A DNA stretch of 64,000 nucleotides, from assembly GCF_001941625.1 (NCBI RefSeq), contig NZ_CP016076.1:3410001-3474000 (forward strand), written 5' to 3'. This DNA is from Actinoalloteichus fjordicus (GTDB lineage Bacteria; Actinomycetota; Actinomycetes; Mycobacteriales; Pseudonocardiaceae). The notes below the pieces were generated by a model. It was not told the origin of the DNA and made no database searches. It worked only from the letters and a program-made list of their open reading frames with translations. This document shows, piece after piece, positions 1 through 8,526 of this stretch. Position numbers and translations under genes: made by a program. Position 1 is the stretch's first letter; each line of letters starts with the position of its first letter.

Positions 1-657
1 CTCGAGCTGGCGGGCGAGATCACGGCGGCGTGGCCGGACAAGTCCGTGACGATCGTCGACCCCGCTTCCGACCTCCTCGGCGGCCGGTTCCCCGCCGACC
101 TGCGGGCGGAGTTGCGTCGGCAGCTCCACACGCTCGGCGTCGAGCTGCTCCTCGGCACCTCGTTGGCCGAGCAGCCGACCACCGAGCCCGGCATGCCGGG
201 GACGTTCACGGTGGCCACCAGCGCGGGCGGCAAGGTCACCGCAGACCTCTGGTTCCGCTGCTTCGGCGTCGTGCCGGTGTCGGACTACCTCGCGGACGAG
301 CTGGCCGGAACTCGGCGACCCGACGGCCATGTCGAGGTCACCCCGGAGCTCCGGCTGCCGGGACAGCGCACGGTGTTCGCCGTCGGCGACCTGCCAGCGA
401 CCCCCGAAGCCGACACGGCGAGCGCGGCAGGACGACATGCCGAGGTGGTTGCGGGCAACATCCGCGCGATGATCCGGGGCGCGGCCGAACTCGTCGCCTA
501 CGAGCCCGCTGCCCCGGGCATCGCCCTGCCGCTGGGGCCCGGCGCGGGCGCCGCCTACTCGGACGAACTGGGGCTGCTCGGTGCGGAGACCACGGCGGAG
601 ATCAAGGGCGCGAACCTGATGGTGGACTTCTACCGGGACTACCTCCGCCTGGACTGA
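1..657 (+). CDS. FAD/NAD(P)-dependent oxidoreductase, C-terminal part (5' end outside window)
   Basis: The frame is open from base 1 to a TGA at 655-657, so the gene starts upstream of the window. The visible 218 residues begin with LELAGEI followed by a second nucleotide-binding strand (SVTIVDP), then WFRCFGVVPVSDYL, and later VFAVGDLPATPEADTASAAG, the G-D segment that contacts FAD in pyridine nucleotide-disulphide and AIF/FSP1-like oxidoreductases. It probably transfers electrons from NAD(P)H to a quinone or small acceptor. The N-terminal FAD-binding GxGxxG is not visible, so subfamily and substrate cannot be assigned. Confidence 0.75.
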   Translation, partial: LELAGEITAAWPDKSVTIVDPASDLLGGRFPADLRAELRRQLHTLGVELLLGTSLAEQPTTEPGMPGTFTVATSAGGKVTADLWFRCFGVVPVSDYLADELAGTRRPDGHVEVTPELRLPGQRTVFAVGDLPATPEADTASAAGRHAEVVAGNIRAMIRGAAELVAYEPAAPGIALPLGPGAGAAYSDELGLLGAETTAEIKGANLMVDFYRDYLRLD

Positions 658-982
658 GACTTGGGCGCTGCCCGGTGACCTGGCCCCGACGTCGTCGGTC
701 GAAAGCAGGCGTCGAGCGCTGGTCGAATGCGACGGTCGTCGGCGAGCCGAGGTCGTACGGCGGCACACCACGGCGGTGCGGCCTACCCAGGGTCGCGGCG
801 TGAAGTCGGCCGTCCGAGCCCGGCACACACCAGGGGTGCCGAGCAACGGACCTCGCGGAATCGACCCGGACACGGCGGGCTCGACGCACCTCGTTAACTC
901 GATCGGGGTTGGTATGCCCGGCGGGAACGGGATGGCGATCTTTCGGCCCTAACCTCTCCTTCCATTCCCAGGAGGTGAGGCC
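658..982. other. Intergenic region, no gene recognised
   Basis: About 325 bases with no open frame showing convincing protein features. The last bases hold a strong ribosome-binding site, AGGAGGTGAGG, just before the ATG at 983, so the promoter for the following small genes must lie here, but I cannot point to clear -35/-10 boxes. Confidence 0.5.
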
Positions 983-1174
983 ATGAATACGCAGCACAGT
1001 GGACAGACGTCGATCGTCGTTCGCTGCGGCCCGAGGTGTGAACACGCGACGACGGTGGCCGGTCGCGAGATGCCGCCCCTCGCGTCGCCGGCTCGTCAGC
1101 CGATGCGGCGAGGTCGATTCCGGTGGTCGGCTCGGCGAACGGTCACGGTCCGGCAGCGGGCGGCGGCCCGATGA
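983..1174 (+). CDS. Small hypothetical protein (63 aa), coupled to next gene
   Basis: ATG at 983 follows a near-ideal Shine-Dalgarno (AGGAGGTGAGG) at seven-base spacing, the best in the neighbourhood. The frame ends at TGA 1172-1174, overlapping the ATG at 1171 of the next frame in an ATGA arrangement typical of translational coupling. The product is Arg-rich, has two Cys near residues 15-19 (VRCGPRCEH) and no recognisable domain. The second half is of low complexity, so a frameshift or a start belonging to a different reading frame is possible. Confidence 0.35.
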   Translation: MNTQHSGQTSIVVRCGPRCEHATTVAGREMPPLASPARQPMRRGRFRWSARRTVTVRQRAAAR

Positions 1175-1812
1175 ACGGCGAGGTCCAGCGGTCGTTCACC
1201 CAGGACACGCTGCCGAAGTCCGGACTGTGGCTGGACCGTCATCAGGTCGTCGGGACGCGACCCGCCGAGGGAACCCTGGTCGTGGCCCGGTGTGGTCGGT
1301 CGATGCGGGTCGGGCCGCCGCCGGAACGGGTCATCGCCGGGATCAGGCTGACCGCGTCGCGCCCGTGCTGGGACTGCGAGGAGGCAGCCGCGGGGCGGCG
1401 ACCGGGAGCGACGAATCCGGCCAGACCGGTTCCGCCCCGTTCTGATCGGGAACGGTTGATCCGCGTGAAGATCGGGATGGCGCCGGAATCGCACCGGGTG
1501 GCGCACGTCTGCTTGTCGCTGGCACCGGTCGCGGGCCTGCTGCGTACGCGGTGCGGCCAGTGGCTGTCCGTCTCGGACGTCGACGTGCTCGCGTCGGACC
1601 ACGGGGCACCCTGCCCGTCCTGCCTGGTGACATCGCTGTTATCGGGCCCGCGTCCCCGGGCCGCGTGCGTGCGGTACGGCCGGATGGCGCCTGCTGAGAC
1701 GCGAGGATTCGGCTGGGCCGGTCGCAGGCCGACCCGCGCGCGAGCAGGCCGTGGGAGTCGGCAGCCTGCTTCGGTCCGAGGAGGTCGGACGCTGCGGCTT
1801 CGCCGCCACTGA
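1171..1812 (+). CDS. Hypothetical protein with two repeated Cys-pair (zinc-ribbon-like) modules
   Basis: Start chosen at ATG 1171, overlapping the preceding stop (ATGA); upstream in-frame starts exist but lack a ribosome-binding site. The 213-residue product contains two similar modules: ARCGRS followed about 25 residues later by PCWDCEE, and TRCGQW followed by PCPSCLV. Each looks like a split RCG...CxxC knuckle of the kind found in small actinobacterial zinc-finger-like proteins, suggesting an internal duplication. The last 60 residues are Arg/Gly-rich and may not be conserved. Function unknown. Confidence 0.5.
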   Translation: MNGEVQRSFTQDTLPKSGLWLDRHQVVGTRPAEGTLVVARCGRSMRVGPPPERVIAGIRLTASRPCWDCEEAAAGRRPGATNPARPVPPRSDRERLIRVKIGMAPESHRVAHVCLSLAPVAGLLRTRCGQWLSVSDVDVLASDHGAPCPSCLVTSLLSGPRPRAACVRYGRMAPAETRGFGWAGRRPTRARAGRGSRQPASVRGGRTLRLRRH

Positions 1813-1934
1813 CCCGGATCGTCCGACGCCGCCGTCGACCAGCACTCGGACCTGCCGAGCCTGCGCGTCATCGGGCACCGCCGTGGCCTACGGTTGTTGA
1901 TCGACACGGTCAGCGGCGGCGGAGGGCGAAACGG

Positions 1935-2552
1935 GTGCGCGAACGGTCGATCGAAGAGTTCCTGGATCAACTCGCCGCGCGCGAACCCACCCCCGGCGGG
2001 GGTGCGTCCGCCGCGCTCCACGCCGCCCAGTCGGCGGCGCTGCTGGCGATGGTGGCGCGCTACACCGACGGCGAACGCCATGCCGAGCACGCCGAGGTAG
2101 TGGGCAACGTCCTGGTGGAGGCGGAGGAGCTGCGGGCGGTCGCCCTGGATCTCGCCGAACGGGATGCCCTCGCGTTCGGTGCCGTCGGCGAGGCCTACCG
2201 GCTGTCTCGGCGCACCGACGAGGAGAAGGCCGTCCGCAAGGAGGCGATTCAGCACGCTCTCAGCGGCGCCGCGCGGCCGCCCGCTGACACGATCGCCGTC
2301 GTGGCGCGGCTGCTCGCCCTGGCTGAGGAGCTGCTTCCCGTCGGCAATCGCAACGTGATCACCGACATCGCGGCCTCGGCCGAGGCCGCCAGGGCGGCTG
2401 CGGCCGCCAGCCGGGTCAACGTGGAGATCAACCTGGCCGGGCTGACCGACGTCGGTGCGCACGAGGCGTTGCGCGCCGAGGTCGCCGGGGTCGACGATCT
2501 CCAGGCGCGCGCACACCGGTTGACCGAGGCCGTTCGGGAGATGATCCGATGA
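1935..2552 (+). CDS. Cyclodeaminase/cyclohydrolase family protein (FTCD_C-like)
   Basis: GTG start giving VRERSIEEFLDQLAA, with the diagnostic PTPGGGA segment at residues ~18-24 followed by long Ala-rich helices (AALHAAQSAALLAMVARYT) and PVGNRNVITDI near residue 135. This matches the all-helical domain of formimidoyltetrahydrofolate cyclodeaminase and of stand-alone methenyltetrahydrofolate cyclohydrolases (FchA type), and the ~205-residue length is right for the stand-alone form. The stop overlaps the ATG of folD (ATGA), so the two are co-translated. With a partner FolD that has lost its cyclohydrolase lysine, the likely job is hydrolysis of methenyl- to formyl-tetrahydrofolate, although cyclodeaminase activity cannot be excluded. 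Confidence 0.85.
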   Translation: MRERSIEEFLDQLAAREPTPGGGASAALHAAQSAALLAMVARYTDGERHAEHAEVVGNVLVEAEELRAVALDLAERDALAFGAVGEAYRLSRRTDEEKAVRKEAIQHALSGAARPPADTIAVVARLLALAEELLPVGNRNVITDIAASAEAARAAAAASRVNVEINLAGLTDVGAHEALRAEVAGVDDLQARAHRLTEAVREMIR

Positions 2553-3388
2553 CCGCGCGACTGCTGTCCGGCACGGAACTGGCCGCGTCGGTGCGTGCCG
2601 ACACCACGAGCCGGGTCGCCGCCGCTGCGGCGGCCGGTCGCGTGCCGAGGCTGACGGTGGTGACGGCCACCGCCGACGAGGCCAGCGCCTGGTACGTCCG
2701 TTCGATCGCTCGGGCGGCGAAGCGAACCGGGATCGACTGCGTCGTCGTCGATCTCGGCCCGCAGGCCGCGCCGAGCGAGATCCACGAGCGACTGGCGGAA
2801 TCGAGCGCCGACCCCGACGTGCACGGGCTGATGCTGCAGACGCCGCTGCCCGTCGGGACGAGCCTGGCCGAGGCCGCCCAGTTCATCGATCCGGCCAAGG
2901 ACGTCGACGGCGCCGCGCCCGCGAGCCTGGGCAGGCTGGTCGCGGGCCTGCCCGCCTTCGCCCCGGCCACGGCCGCCGCCGTGGTGGCCCTGCTGGATCA
3001 CCACGAGGTGCCGCTCGCGGGCCGGGAGGTGGCGATCGTCGGTCGATCCACTGTGGTGGGCAAGCCGCTGGCGCAGCTCCTGCTGGCCCGCGACGCGACC
3101 GTGACGCTGTGCCATTCGCGGACGCGAGACCTGCCTGCGGTGACCGGCCGCGCCGAGATCGTCGTCGCCGCGGTGGGTCGGGCAGGCCTGCTCACGTCGG
3201 CGCACATTCGTCCAGGTGCCGTGGTGGTCGACGTCGGCACCAACCCGGCCGAGGACGGCGGGCTGCTGGGCGATGTCGCGCCCGAGGTGAGCGAGCAGGC
3301 AGGTGCCCTCTCCCCCGTGCCCGGCGGCGTCGGACCGGTGACGACCGCGCTGCTGCTGCGACACGCCGTCGAGGCCGCAGGCTGGTGA
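2549..3388 (+). CDS. folD: FolD-type methylenetetrahydrofolate dehydrogenase lacking the catalytic Lys
   Basis: The 279-residue product has FolD hallmarks: QTPLPVG, DPAKDVDG (residues ~113-120), the NADP-binding VGRSTVVGKPLAQLLL (~165-180) and the C-terminal PVPGGVGPVTTALL. FolD normally oxidises 5,10-methylene-THF to methenyl-THF and hydrolyses that to 10-formyl-THF in the cytosol. The tyrosine of the conserved YxxxK active-site motif is present (Tyr49), but the lysine is replaced by Ile53 (YVRSI; E. coli has YVASK). That lysine is essential for cyclohydrolase activity in characterised FolD, so this copy is predicted to be dehydrogenase-dominant, with the overlapping upstream gene supplying the hydrolase step. 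I infer a split pathway; a canonical FolD may exist elsewhere in the genome. Confidence 0.9.
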   Translation: MTARLLSGTELAASVRADTTSRVAAAAAAGRVPRLTVVTATADEASAWYVRSIARAAKRTGIDCVVVDLGPQAAPSEIHERLAESSADPDVHGLMLQTPLPVGTSLAEAAQFIDPAKDVDGAAPASLGRLVAGLPAFAPATAAAVVALLDHHEVPLAGREVAIVGRSTVVGKPLAQLLLARDATVTLCHSRTRDLPAVTGRAEIVVAAVGRAGLLTSAHIRPGAVVVDVGTNPAEDGGLLGDVAPEVSEQAGALSPVPGGVGPVTTALLLRHAVEAAGW

Positions 3389-3483
3389 CCCGGGGTACGC
3401 CAGGGCAGGAAACCCGGCCGGTGAGTGCGCGCCGCCTGCCCTGACCGGGGTGACCGGCGGGCCTGCCGGTCAGGGCTCGGCCG

Positions 3484-4350
3484 TCACCCCTCGTGCCCCC
3501 GATCGGCCGTCCACTCGGCGGCGTGCTCCTCGGCGAACTCGGCGAAGGTCCGGGGCGGGCGGCCGGTGAGGTCCAGCACGGCGGTGCTGACCAGGTCTTC
3601 CCGACCACGTTCGATGTCGGCTTCCACTGCTGCGAGGGCGGCGGCGAACGGGGCGGGCATGCCCGCGGCCCGGTTGTCGGCCGCCGACTCCTCGACGCCG
3701 ATGTGCCGCACCCGGATCGGCCTGCCGGTGTGCGCGGTGATGATCGCCGCCGCGTCCTGATAGCTCAGCGACTTCGGGCCGGTGAGCAGATGGTCACGCC
3801 GGTCGTCGAGGACGCCGTCGAGGTCGGTCAGCAGTGCGGCGGCGGTGGCCGCGATGTCGGCTGCGTCGATCCAACCCACCCGACCGGCGCCTGCGGCGGT
3901 GCGGATCTCGCCGTGCCGCCGAATCCGTTCGCCCAGCGGGTGCGGGCTCAGGAAGTTCTGCATGAATCCGGACGGGCGCAGCACCACCCAGCCGGGCCGG
4001 GACCGCACCCGCTCGGCCAGCCACAGCGCGCCGGGGGCGTCGGGCAGCACGATCGCGGAGCCCAGCAGCACCACTCGGCGTACGCCGATGCGTGTCGCCT
4101 CGGCCAGAAACGGCTCGAGCAGCGGCATCGGATCCACGGTGAGCACCGGAGGCACCAGATAGACGCGATCCATCCCGTGCAGCGCGGCCGGGAAGGTCGT
4201 CGGGTCCGCCCAGTCGAACCGGACGGCGTCGGGATCATCGCCCGCCGGATGACGACTCGCCACCCGGATCGGCACCTCGCGCTCCCGCAGCAGTGCGGCC
4301 AGCACGCTGCCGGTCTTCCCGGTGCCGCCGGTGACCAGCACGCCGGTCAT
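3484..4350 (-). CDS. NmrA/SDR-like NAD(P)-binding protein
   Basis: Reads MTGVLVTGGTGKTGSVLAALL, a Rossmann GxxGxxG at the extreme N-terminus, followed by DRVYLVPPV, RRVVLLGSAIV, LRPSGFMQNFL and a C-terminal TFAEFAEEHAAEW, typical of atypical SDRs of the NmrA/azoreductase-like group. The Tyr-Lys catalytic pair of classical SDRs is absent, as usual in this group. ATG at 4350 overlaps the upstream gene's stop (ATGA); a much longer open frame continues upstream but is shadowed by that gene. Probably a cytosolic NAD(P)H-dependent reductase or redox sensor. Confidence 0.85.
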   Translation of the reverse strand: MTGVLVTGGTGKTGSVLAALLREREVPIRVASRHPAGDDPDAVRFDWADPTTFPAALHGMDRVYLVPPVLTVDPMPLLEPFLAEATRIGVRRVVLLGSAIVLPDAPGALWLAERVRSRPGWVVLRPSGFMQNFLSPHPLGERIRRHGEIRTAAGAGRVGWIDAADIAATAAALLTDLDGVLDDRRDHLLTGPKSLSYQDAAAIITAHTGRPIRVRHIGVEESAADNRAAGMPAPFAAALAAVEADIERGREDLVSTAVLDLTGRPPRTFAEFAEEHAAEWTADRGHEG

Positions 4351-4790
4351 CGGGCGGTCCGCGAGCGCAGCGAGCCGAGCAGTTCGGGCAGTGTTCCGGC
4401 CGCCGAGGCGGCCGCCACCGGGCTCCAGTAGTCCCGATATCGGGTGATCAGGCCTTCGTGGACGGTGACGACGGTGACGTAGTCCAACCGGTAGGGCTCG
4501 CCGGTGGACACCGTGCGTCCGTGCGCGGTGAACTCCACCACGATGGTGTCCGGGCGGCTCGTGTGATGCACGGTGACGGCCGGGATCTCCCGCACGTCCA
4601 TGCGGTCCGGATGACCCGCCAGATAGGCGCGGACAGCCTCTCGGTCGTTCAGCCGGGCGGGCGAGGGGGCTTCGGCGAACGGGAACTCGGCTGTGCCGTC
4701 CGCCGCCCACAGCTCGGCGACGGCGTTCATGTCTTTGGCCTGCAGCAGATCCAGCAGCCGACGAATGGTCTCGTCCGGGGTGCGGGGCAT
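4347..4790 (-). CDS. SnoaL-like / NTF2-fold protein
   Basis: A 147-residue protein starting MPRTPDETIRRLLDLLQAKD, followed by WAADGTAEFPFAEAPSPARL, REAVRAYLAG and a strand pattern ending in GLITRYRDYWSPVA. This is the cone-shaped NTF2/SnoaL fold used by small hydroxylases, isomerases and ketoreductase partners. The start is set by GGAGGGA nine bases upstream. It is the first gene of a two-gene unit with the NmrA-like gene and is divergent from an XRE regulator. Substrate unknown. Confidence 0.8.
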   Translation of the reverse strand: MPRTPDETIRRLLDLLQAKDMNAVAELWAADGTAEFPFAEAPSPARLNDREAVRAYLAGHPDRMDVREIPAVTVHHTSRPDTIVVEFTAHGRTVSTGEPYRLDYVTVVTVHEGLITRYRDYWSPVAAASAAGTLPELLGSLRSRTAR

Positions 4791-4926
4791 GGTGTTCCCT
4801 CCACATCCGACGGAAGTAGGTGACCACCCCAGGCTGGGGGCGCAGGCCGCAGGCGCGGAACAGACCGGCGAGCCCCGGACCACCGGTCCGTGGCTGAACC
4901 GGGCGGAGCCGTGCCACCCTGGCCCG

Positions 4927-5756
4927 GTGAGCCGACGCGAACTGGCAGACTTCCTGCGCCGCAGACGGGAGGCGCTGCGCCCGGATCAGGTGGACGTCGG
5001 TCGCCCGCCGGACAGGCGTGCCCGACGCACCCCCGGGCTGCGCAGGGAAGAGGTGGCCGTCCTCGCCGGGATGTCCATCAGCTACTACGAGCGGCTGGAA
5101 CAGGCCCGCGCGTCACGTCCCTCACCTCAGGTGCTGGCCGCGCTGGGGACGGCGCTGCGATTCACCACCGCGGAGCGCGAACACCTGCGCGGCTGGCCGG
5201 GCAGACGCCGCCCCGCACGAATGTCGATCGCGTGCCCGTGCCCGCCGACGCCCGCCTGCTGCTGCACCGACTCGGGCGGATACCCGCCTACCTGGTCGAC
5301 GAGCAGGAAGACATCGTCGCCTGGAACACCTCGGCGGCCGCGTTGATCATCGACTTCGCGCAGCTGCCCGCCGCGGAGCGCAACACCGTGCGAGTGGCCA
5401 TCCGGCTGGGCGCCACGATCTGCTCGGCACCGGCAGGCGCGGAAGGCGAGTTCGCTCGGCAGGCCGCAGCCGACCTGCGTGCGACCATCGCCCGCTATCC
5501 GGCGCACCGCGCGCTCGGCGAACTGGTGAACGAGTTCGCCGCGCACAGCGTGGACTTCGCCGCCGGATGGCGCAGCCACGACGTGCGGCCCCGTCTCACA
5601 CTGCGCAAGCTCCTGAATCACCCCGAGCTCGGCCCGCTCGAACTGGACCGCCAGACCTTGCTGCTGCCCGGCACTGACCTGCGGCTGGTGATCTACACCG
5701 CCGATCCCGACAGTGCCAGTGCCACCGCGCTCGCTCGGTTGGGACGAGCCTCCTGA
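4927..5756 (+). pseudogene. XRE-family regulator with MmyB-type ligand-binding domain, frameshifted
   Basis: GTG 4927 opens VSRRELADFLRRRREAL, then RRTPGLRREEVAVLAGMSIS and YYERLEQAR, the helix-turn-helix of the MmyB-like group. This frame loses similarity near 5217, while the +2 frame takes over with DRVPVPADARLLLHRLG, YLVDEQEDIVAWN and a full C-terminal sensor domain ending at 5756. One indel between about 5195 and 5220 restores the complete gene, so it is either a recent pseudogene or a consensus error. It is divergent from the SnoaL/NmrA unit, which it probably regulates. An intact paralogue lies at 23128-24039. Confidence 0.8.
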
Positions 5757-6020
5757 CGGCGAAGGCCACGGCTCGACCGCGACTGCTGGCGAGGATCCAC
5801 CGTCGGGTCGACGCCGATCGGCGAGGGAAGTCGATGTCCGCAGGCCGAGGACGTGTTCTTCGGCCTGCGCGAATCACGGTCCAGGTCGTCTGGCGCCGCC
5901 CCGGAGGCGGGCAGGGCGCCGGAGATCACCGAGCGCGGCCCCCGCAGCCGTCGACCTGCCTGCGGGAATGCGCTCCCCCGCCCTGCGAGGAGCGACGTGC
6001 CGGGCGGGCCACGAGGTCCG

Positions 6021-6557
6021 TCACTCGGGCCAAGCCGAGACGTAGATCCAGTCGAGGCCGTCCGGACCCGGCCCGTCCAGGTGCGCTGCTCGGCTGAGCC
6101 CGGCGTGGCGGGCCACGTGCTGCGAGGCGATGTTGGCGGGGCGGACCCTGGCGACGATCGGCGGCTCCGGCATCCGTCGCGTCGCCCAGTCCACGACCGC
6201 GCGCGCCGCCTCGCTCGCCAATCCCCGCCCCCACGCGGTGGGGGCGAGGCGGTAGAAGAGGTTGAGGATGGCCCGATCCTTCAACAGCATCGACTTCACC
6301 CCGCAGAAGCCCAGGGCGGTGTCGGAATCGTGTTCGCGCAGAACCAGATAGCCGATGCCGAAACGGTCCCATTGGGTGTCCCAACGGTGGAACAGCTGTT
6401 CGGCCTCCGCAGCGGTGTGCAGTCGATCGGAGGGGTTGTGCGCACACGTGCGCGGGTCCCGATGGACGGCCAGGATCGCGTCGACGTCGTGGCGGACCGG
6501 TCGTCGCAATGACAGCCTGCGCGTCGACACCGTCTCGGCGGCCTGATGTTCGGTCAT
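6021..6557 (-). CDS. GNAT-family N-acetyltransferase (RimJ/RimL-like)
   Basis: Starts MTEHQAAETVSTRRLSLRRP and continues with ILAVHRDPRTCAHNPSD, then FYRLAPTAWGRGLASEAARA, the acetyl-CoA pyrophosphate-binding segment (Q/R-x-x-G-x-G/A) around residue 115, and NIASQHVARHAGL, the characteristic late asparagine motif. Length 178 is normal. It would transfer acetyl from acetyl-CoA to an amine; the target is unknown. It stands alone. Confidence 0.88.
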   Translation of the reverse strand: MTEHQAAETVSTRRLSLRRPVRHDVDAILAVHRDPRTCAHNPSDRLHTAAEAEQLFHRWDTQWDRFGIGYLVLREHDSDTALGFCGVKSMLLKDRAILNLFYRLAPTAWGRGLASEAARAVVDWATRRMPEPPIVARVRPANIASQHVARHAGLSRAAHLDGPGPDGLDWIYVSAWPE

Positions 6558-6969
6558 CGAAGCGACGGTAGCCGGCGCCGGGTCATCTCGTGGTGATTCC
6601 CCGTCCCCCACCAGACGGACGCGCCGTGTCGGCGGCTCCCCGGTGCCGAGACGTCGACGCCCACCGACGCGAGCGATCGCCCGACCGGCCGTGGCCCCAT
6701 GGCCACCCGGTCGGGTGCGACGTGTGCCGTCATCCACCCGATCGACCAGCTGGGAATGCAGGCAGCCGGATGTCAGGCTAAAGAGATCGGGTGAGCACCC
6801 GATCGCCGGTCGCGGCCGAGTACCCGGCCGCCGCGTCCTGCATTCCCGACGCCGCGCACGCCGTTCGGGCCAGGCCCCGGCCCGGTGCCGGTTCGCACCC
6901 TGAACCTGCCCGACGTGCCACCGCGCCGAGTCGGCCGGGGTCGGTCGGGGACACCGAGAAGCCGACATC
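6558..6969. other. Intergenic region between divergent GNAT and MFS genes
   Basis: About 410 bases without a credible coding frame. Both flanking genes are transcribed away from it, so it must contain two promoters, but no clear consensus boxes or long palindrome were found. Confidence 0.5.
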
Positions 6970-8325
6970 GTGACCAACCCGACGCCGGAGCAGCCCCGGC
7001 ACTCGGACGGCGACGCCGGGGCACCCGACGACGGCCTCGCCGACCACCACCCGGAGTCCTCCGTCGCGCCCCGAGGCTGGACGACGCTGTCGGTGGTCCT
7101 GGTCGGGGCCTTCGTGGCGTTGTTGGACACCACGATCGTCAACGTCGCCCTGCCGGACATCGGCCAGGCCCTGTCGGCGAGTGAGGAGACGTTGGCCTGG
7201 ATCCTCTCGGGGTACTTCCTGTCCTTCGGGCTGATCCTCATCCCGGCGGGCAGGCTCGGCGACCGGTACGGCCACCGGATGATGTTCGTCGTCGGGCTGA
7301 GCCTGTTCACACTCACCAGCCTGGCCTGCGGGTTGTCCTCGAGCCCTGCGCAGCTGGTGACGTTGCGGGTGGTGCAGGGCCTCGGCGCAGGTCTGTTCTT
7401 CCCGGTCATCGCCGCCCTCATCCAGATCCAGTTCACCGGGCTGGCCCGGGGGAAGGCCTTCGGGCTGCTCAGTGCCGTCATCGGTGTCTCCACCGCGATC
7501 GGGCCGCTGTTGGGCGGGCTGCTGGTGCACGGGTTCGGCACGAGCGGCTGGCGGTGGGTCTTCCTCGTCAACGTGCCGATCGGTCTCATCGCGGTGCCTG
7601 CGGCGCTGCGCCTGCTTCCCCGACCACAGGGCAGGCCGACGACCGGTCTGCTGCGGTCCGCCGATCTGGTGGGCCTGGTGCTGCTCGTCGTCACGGGCGT
7701 CGCGCTGCTGCTTCCGTTGGTGGAGGGACAGCAGGCGGGCTGGTTGGGCTGGCCGCTGGGCAGTCTCGCCGTGGCCGTCGTCGCCGCAGGCGTGCTGTGG
7801 TGGTGGGAGCGCCGCGTCGAGCGCGGCGACGGGACGCCGATTCTGCCGCCCGCCCTGCTCAATCGCCCGGCGTTCGCGGCGGGAACCCTGGTCTCGCTGA
7901 CCTATTTCGCCGCGTTCACCAGTGTGTTCTTTACCCTGTCGATCCTCTGGCAGGAGGGCCTCGGCCACGAGGCGCTGTCGACCGGGCTGATCTTGATGCC
8001 CTTCGCCGTCGGCACGCTGCTGGGGATCGGCAACGGGCTGTTCATCGCGCCGAACACCGGGCTGGTGCTGTCCTCGGTGGACCCCCGCCAGGCGGGAACG
8101 GCCAGCGCTCTGCTGTCCACGGCGCAGCGGCTCGGCAGCGCGGTGGGCGTGGCGTTGGTCAGTAGCGTGCTGTTCGGGACGCTGCGCATCGGCGAACTGG
8201 ACCGGGCCTCGGCCTTCCTGCACAGCGCGCAGCTCGCCCTGTGCGTCAACATCGTCCTGGTCCTGGTCTCGTTGGGCCTGGTCTTCATGCTGCCGAGGAG
8301 GACGGCGGCCTCCGCCCTGTCGTGA
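6970..8325 (+). CDS. MFS drug:H+ antiporter, DHA2 (EmrB/QacA) type, apparently internally shortened
   Basis: Hydrophobic segments include VLVGAFVALLDTTIVNVALP (TM1, with the LDxTIVNVALP motif of DHA2 exporters), a GRLGDRYGHR loop 2-3 motif and GLLSAVIGVSTAIGPLLGG (motif C, TM5). Usual DHA2 proteins have 14 helices and about 480-530 residues; this one has 451. After LILMPFAVGTLLG (residue ~352) the sequence passes directly to IGNGLFIAPNTGLVLSS, where family members carry an additional loop and one to three helices. This looks like an in-frame deletion, so activity is uncertain. GTG start with a weak GAGAAG ribosome site. Expected to sit in the plasma membrane and export cationic or amphipathic drugs. 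Confidence 0.85.
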   Translation: MTNPTPEQPRHSDGDAGAPDDGLADHHPESSVAPRGWTTLSVVLVGAFVALLDTTIVNVALPDIGQALSASEETLAWILSGYFLSFGLILIPAGRLGDRYGHRMMFVVGLSLFTLTSLACGLSSSPAQLVTLRVVQGLGAGLFFPVIAALIQIQFTGLARGKAFGLLSAVIGVSTAIGPLLGGLLVHGFGTSGWRWVFLVNVPIGLIAVPAALRLLPRPQGRPTTGLLRSADLVGLVLLVVTGVALLLPLVEGQQAGWLGWPLGSLAVAVVAAGVLWWWERRVERGDGTPILPPALLNRPAFAAGTLVSLTYFAAFTSVFFTLSILWQEGLGHEALSTGLILMPFAVGTLLGIGNGLFIAPNTGLVLSSVDPRQAGTASALLSTAQRLGSAVGVALVSSVLFGTLRIGELDRASAFLHSAQLALCVNIVLVLVSLGLVFMLPRRTAASALS

Positions 8326-8526
8326 CCAGCGGGTCCCGACAGGGCGGGCCACGAGGCCACCAGTCTTCGACCGATCCCGTGCTAGGTGACCCGGCCGGTG
8401 CCCGGCGCCGGGTCGAGCACGCCGCCCGCCGCAGAGGCCGGCCCACGAGACGGCGATGCCGGTTCCGGGGGACGGCACAGCGCGACGGACGGCCGCCCCC
8501 GCGCCCAGAGCCCGGCGCAGGCGGGT

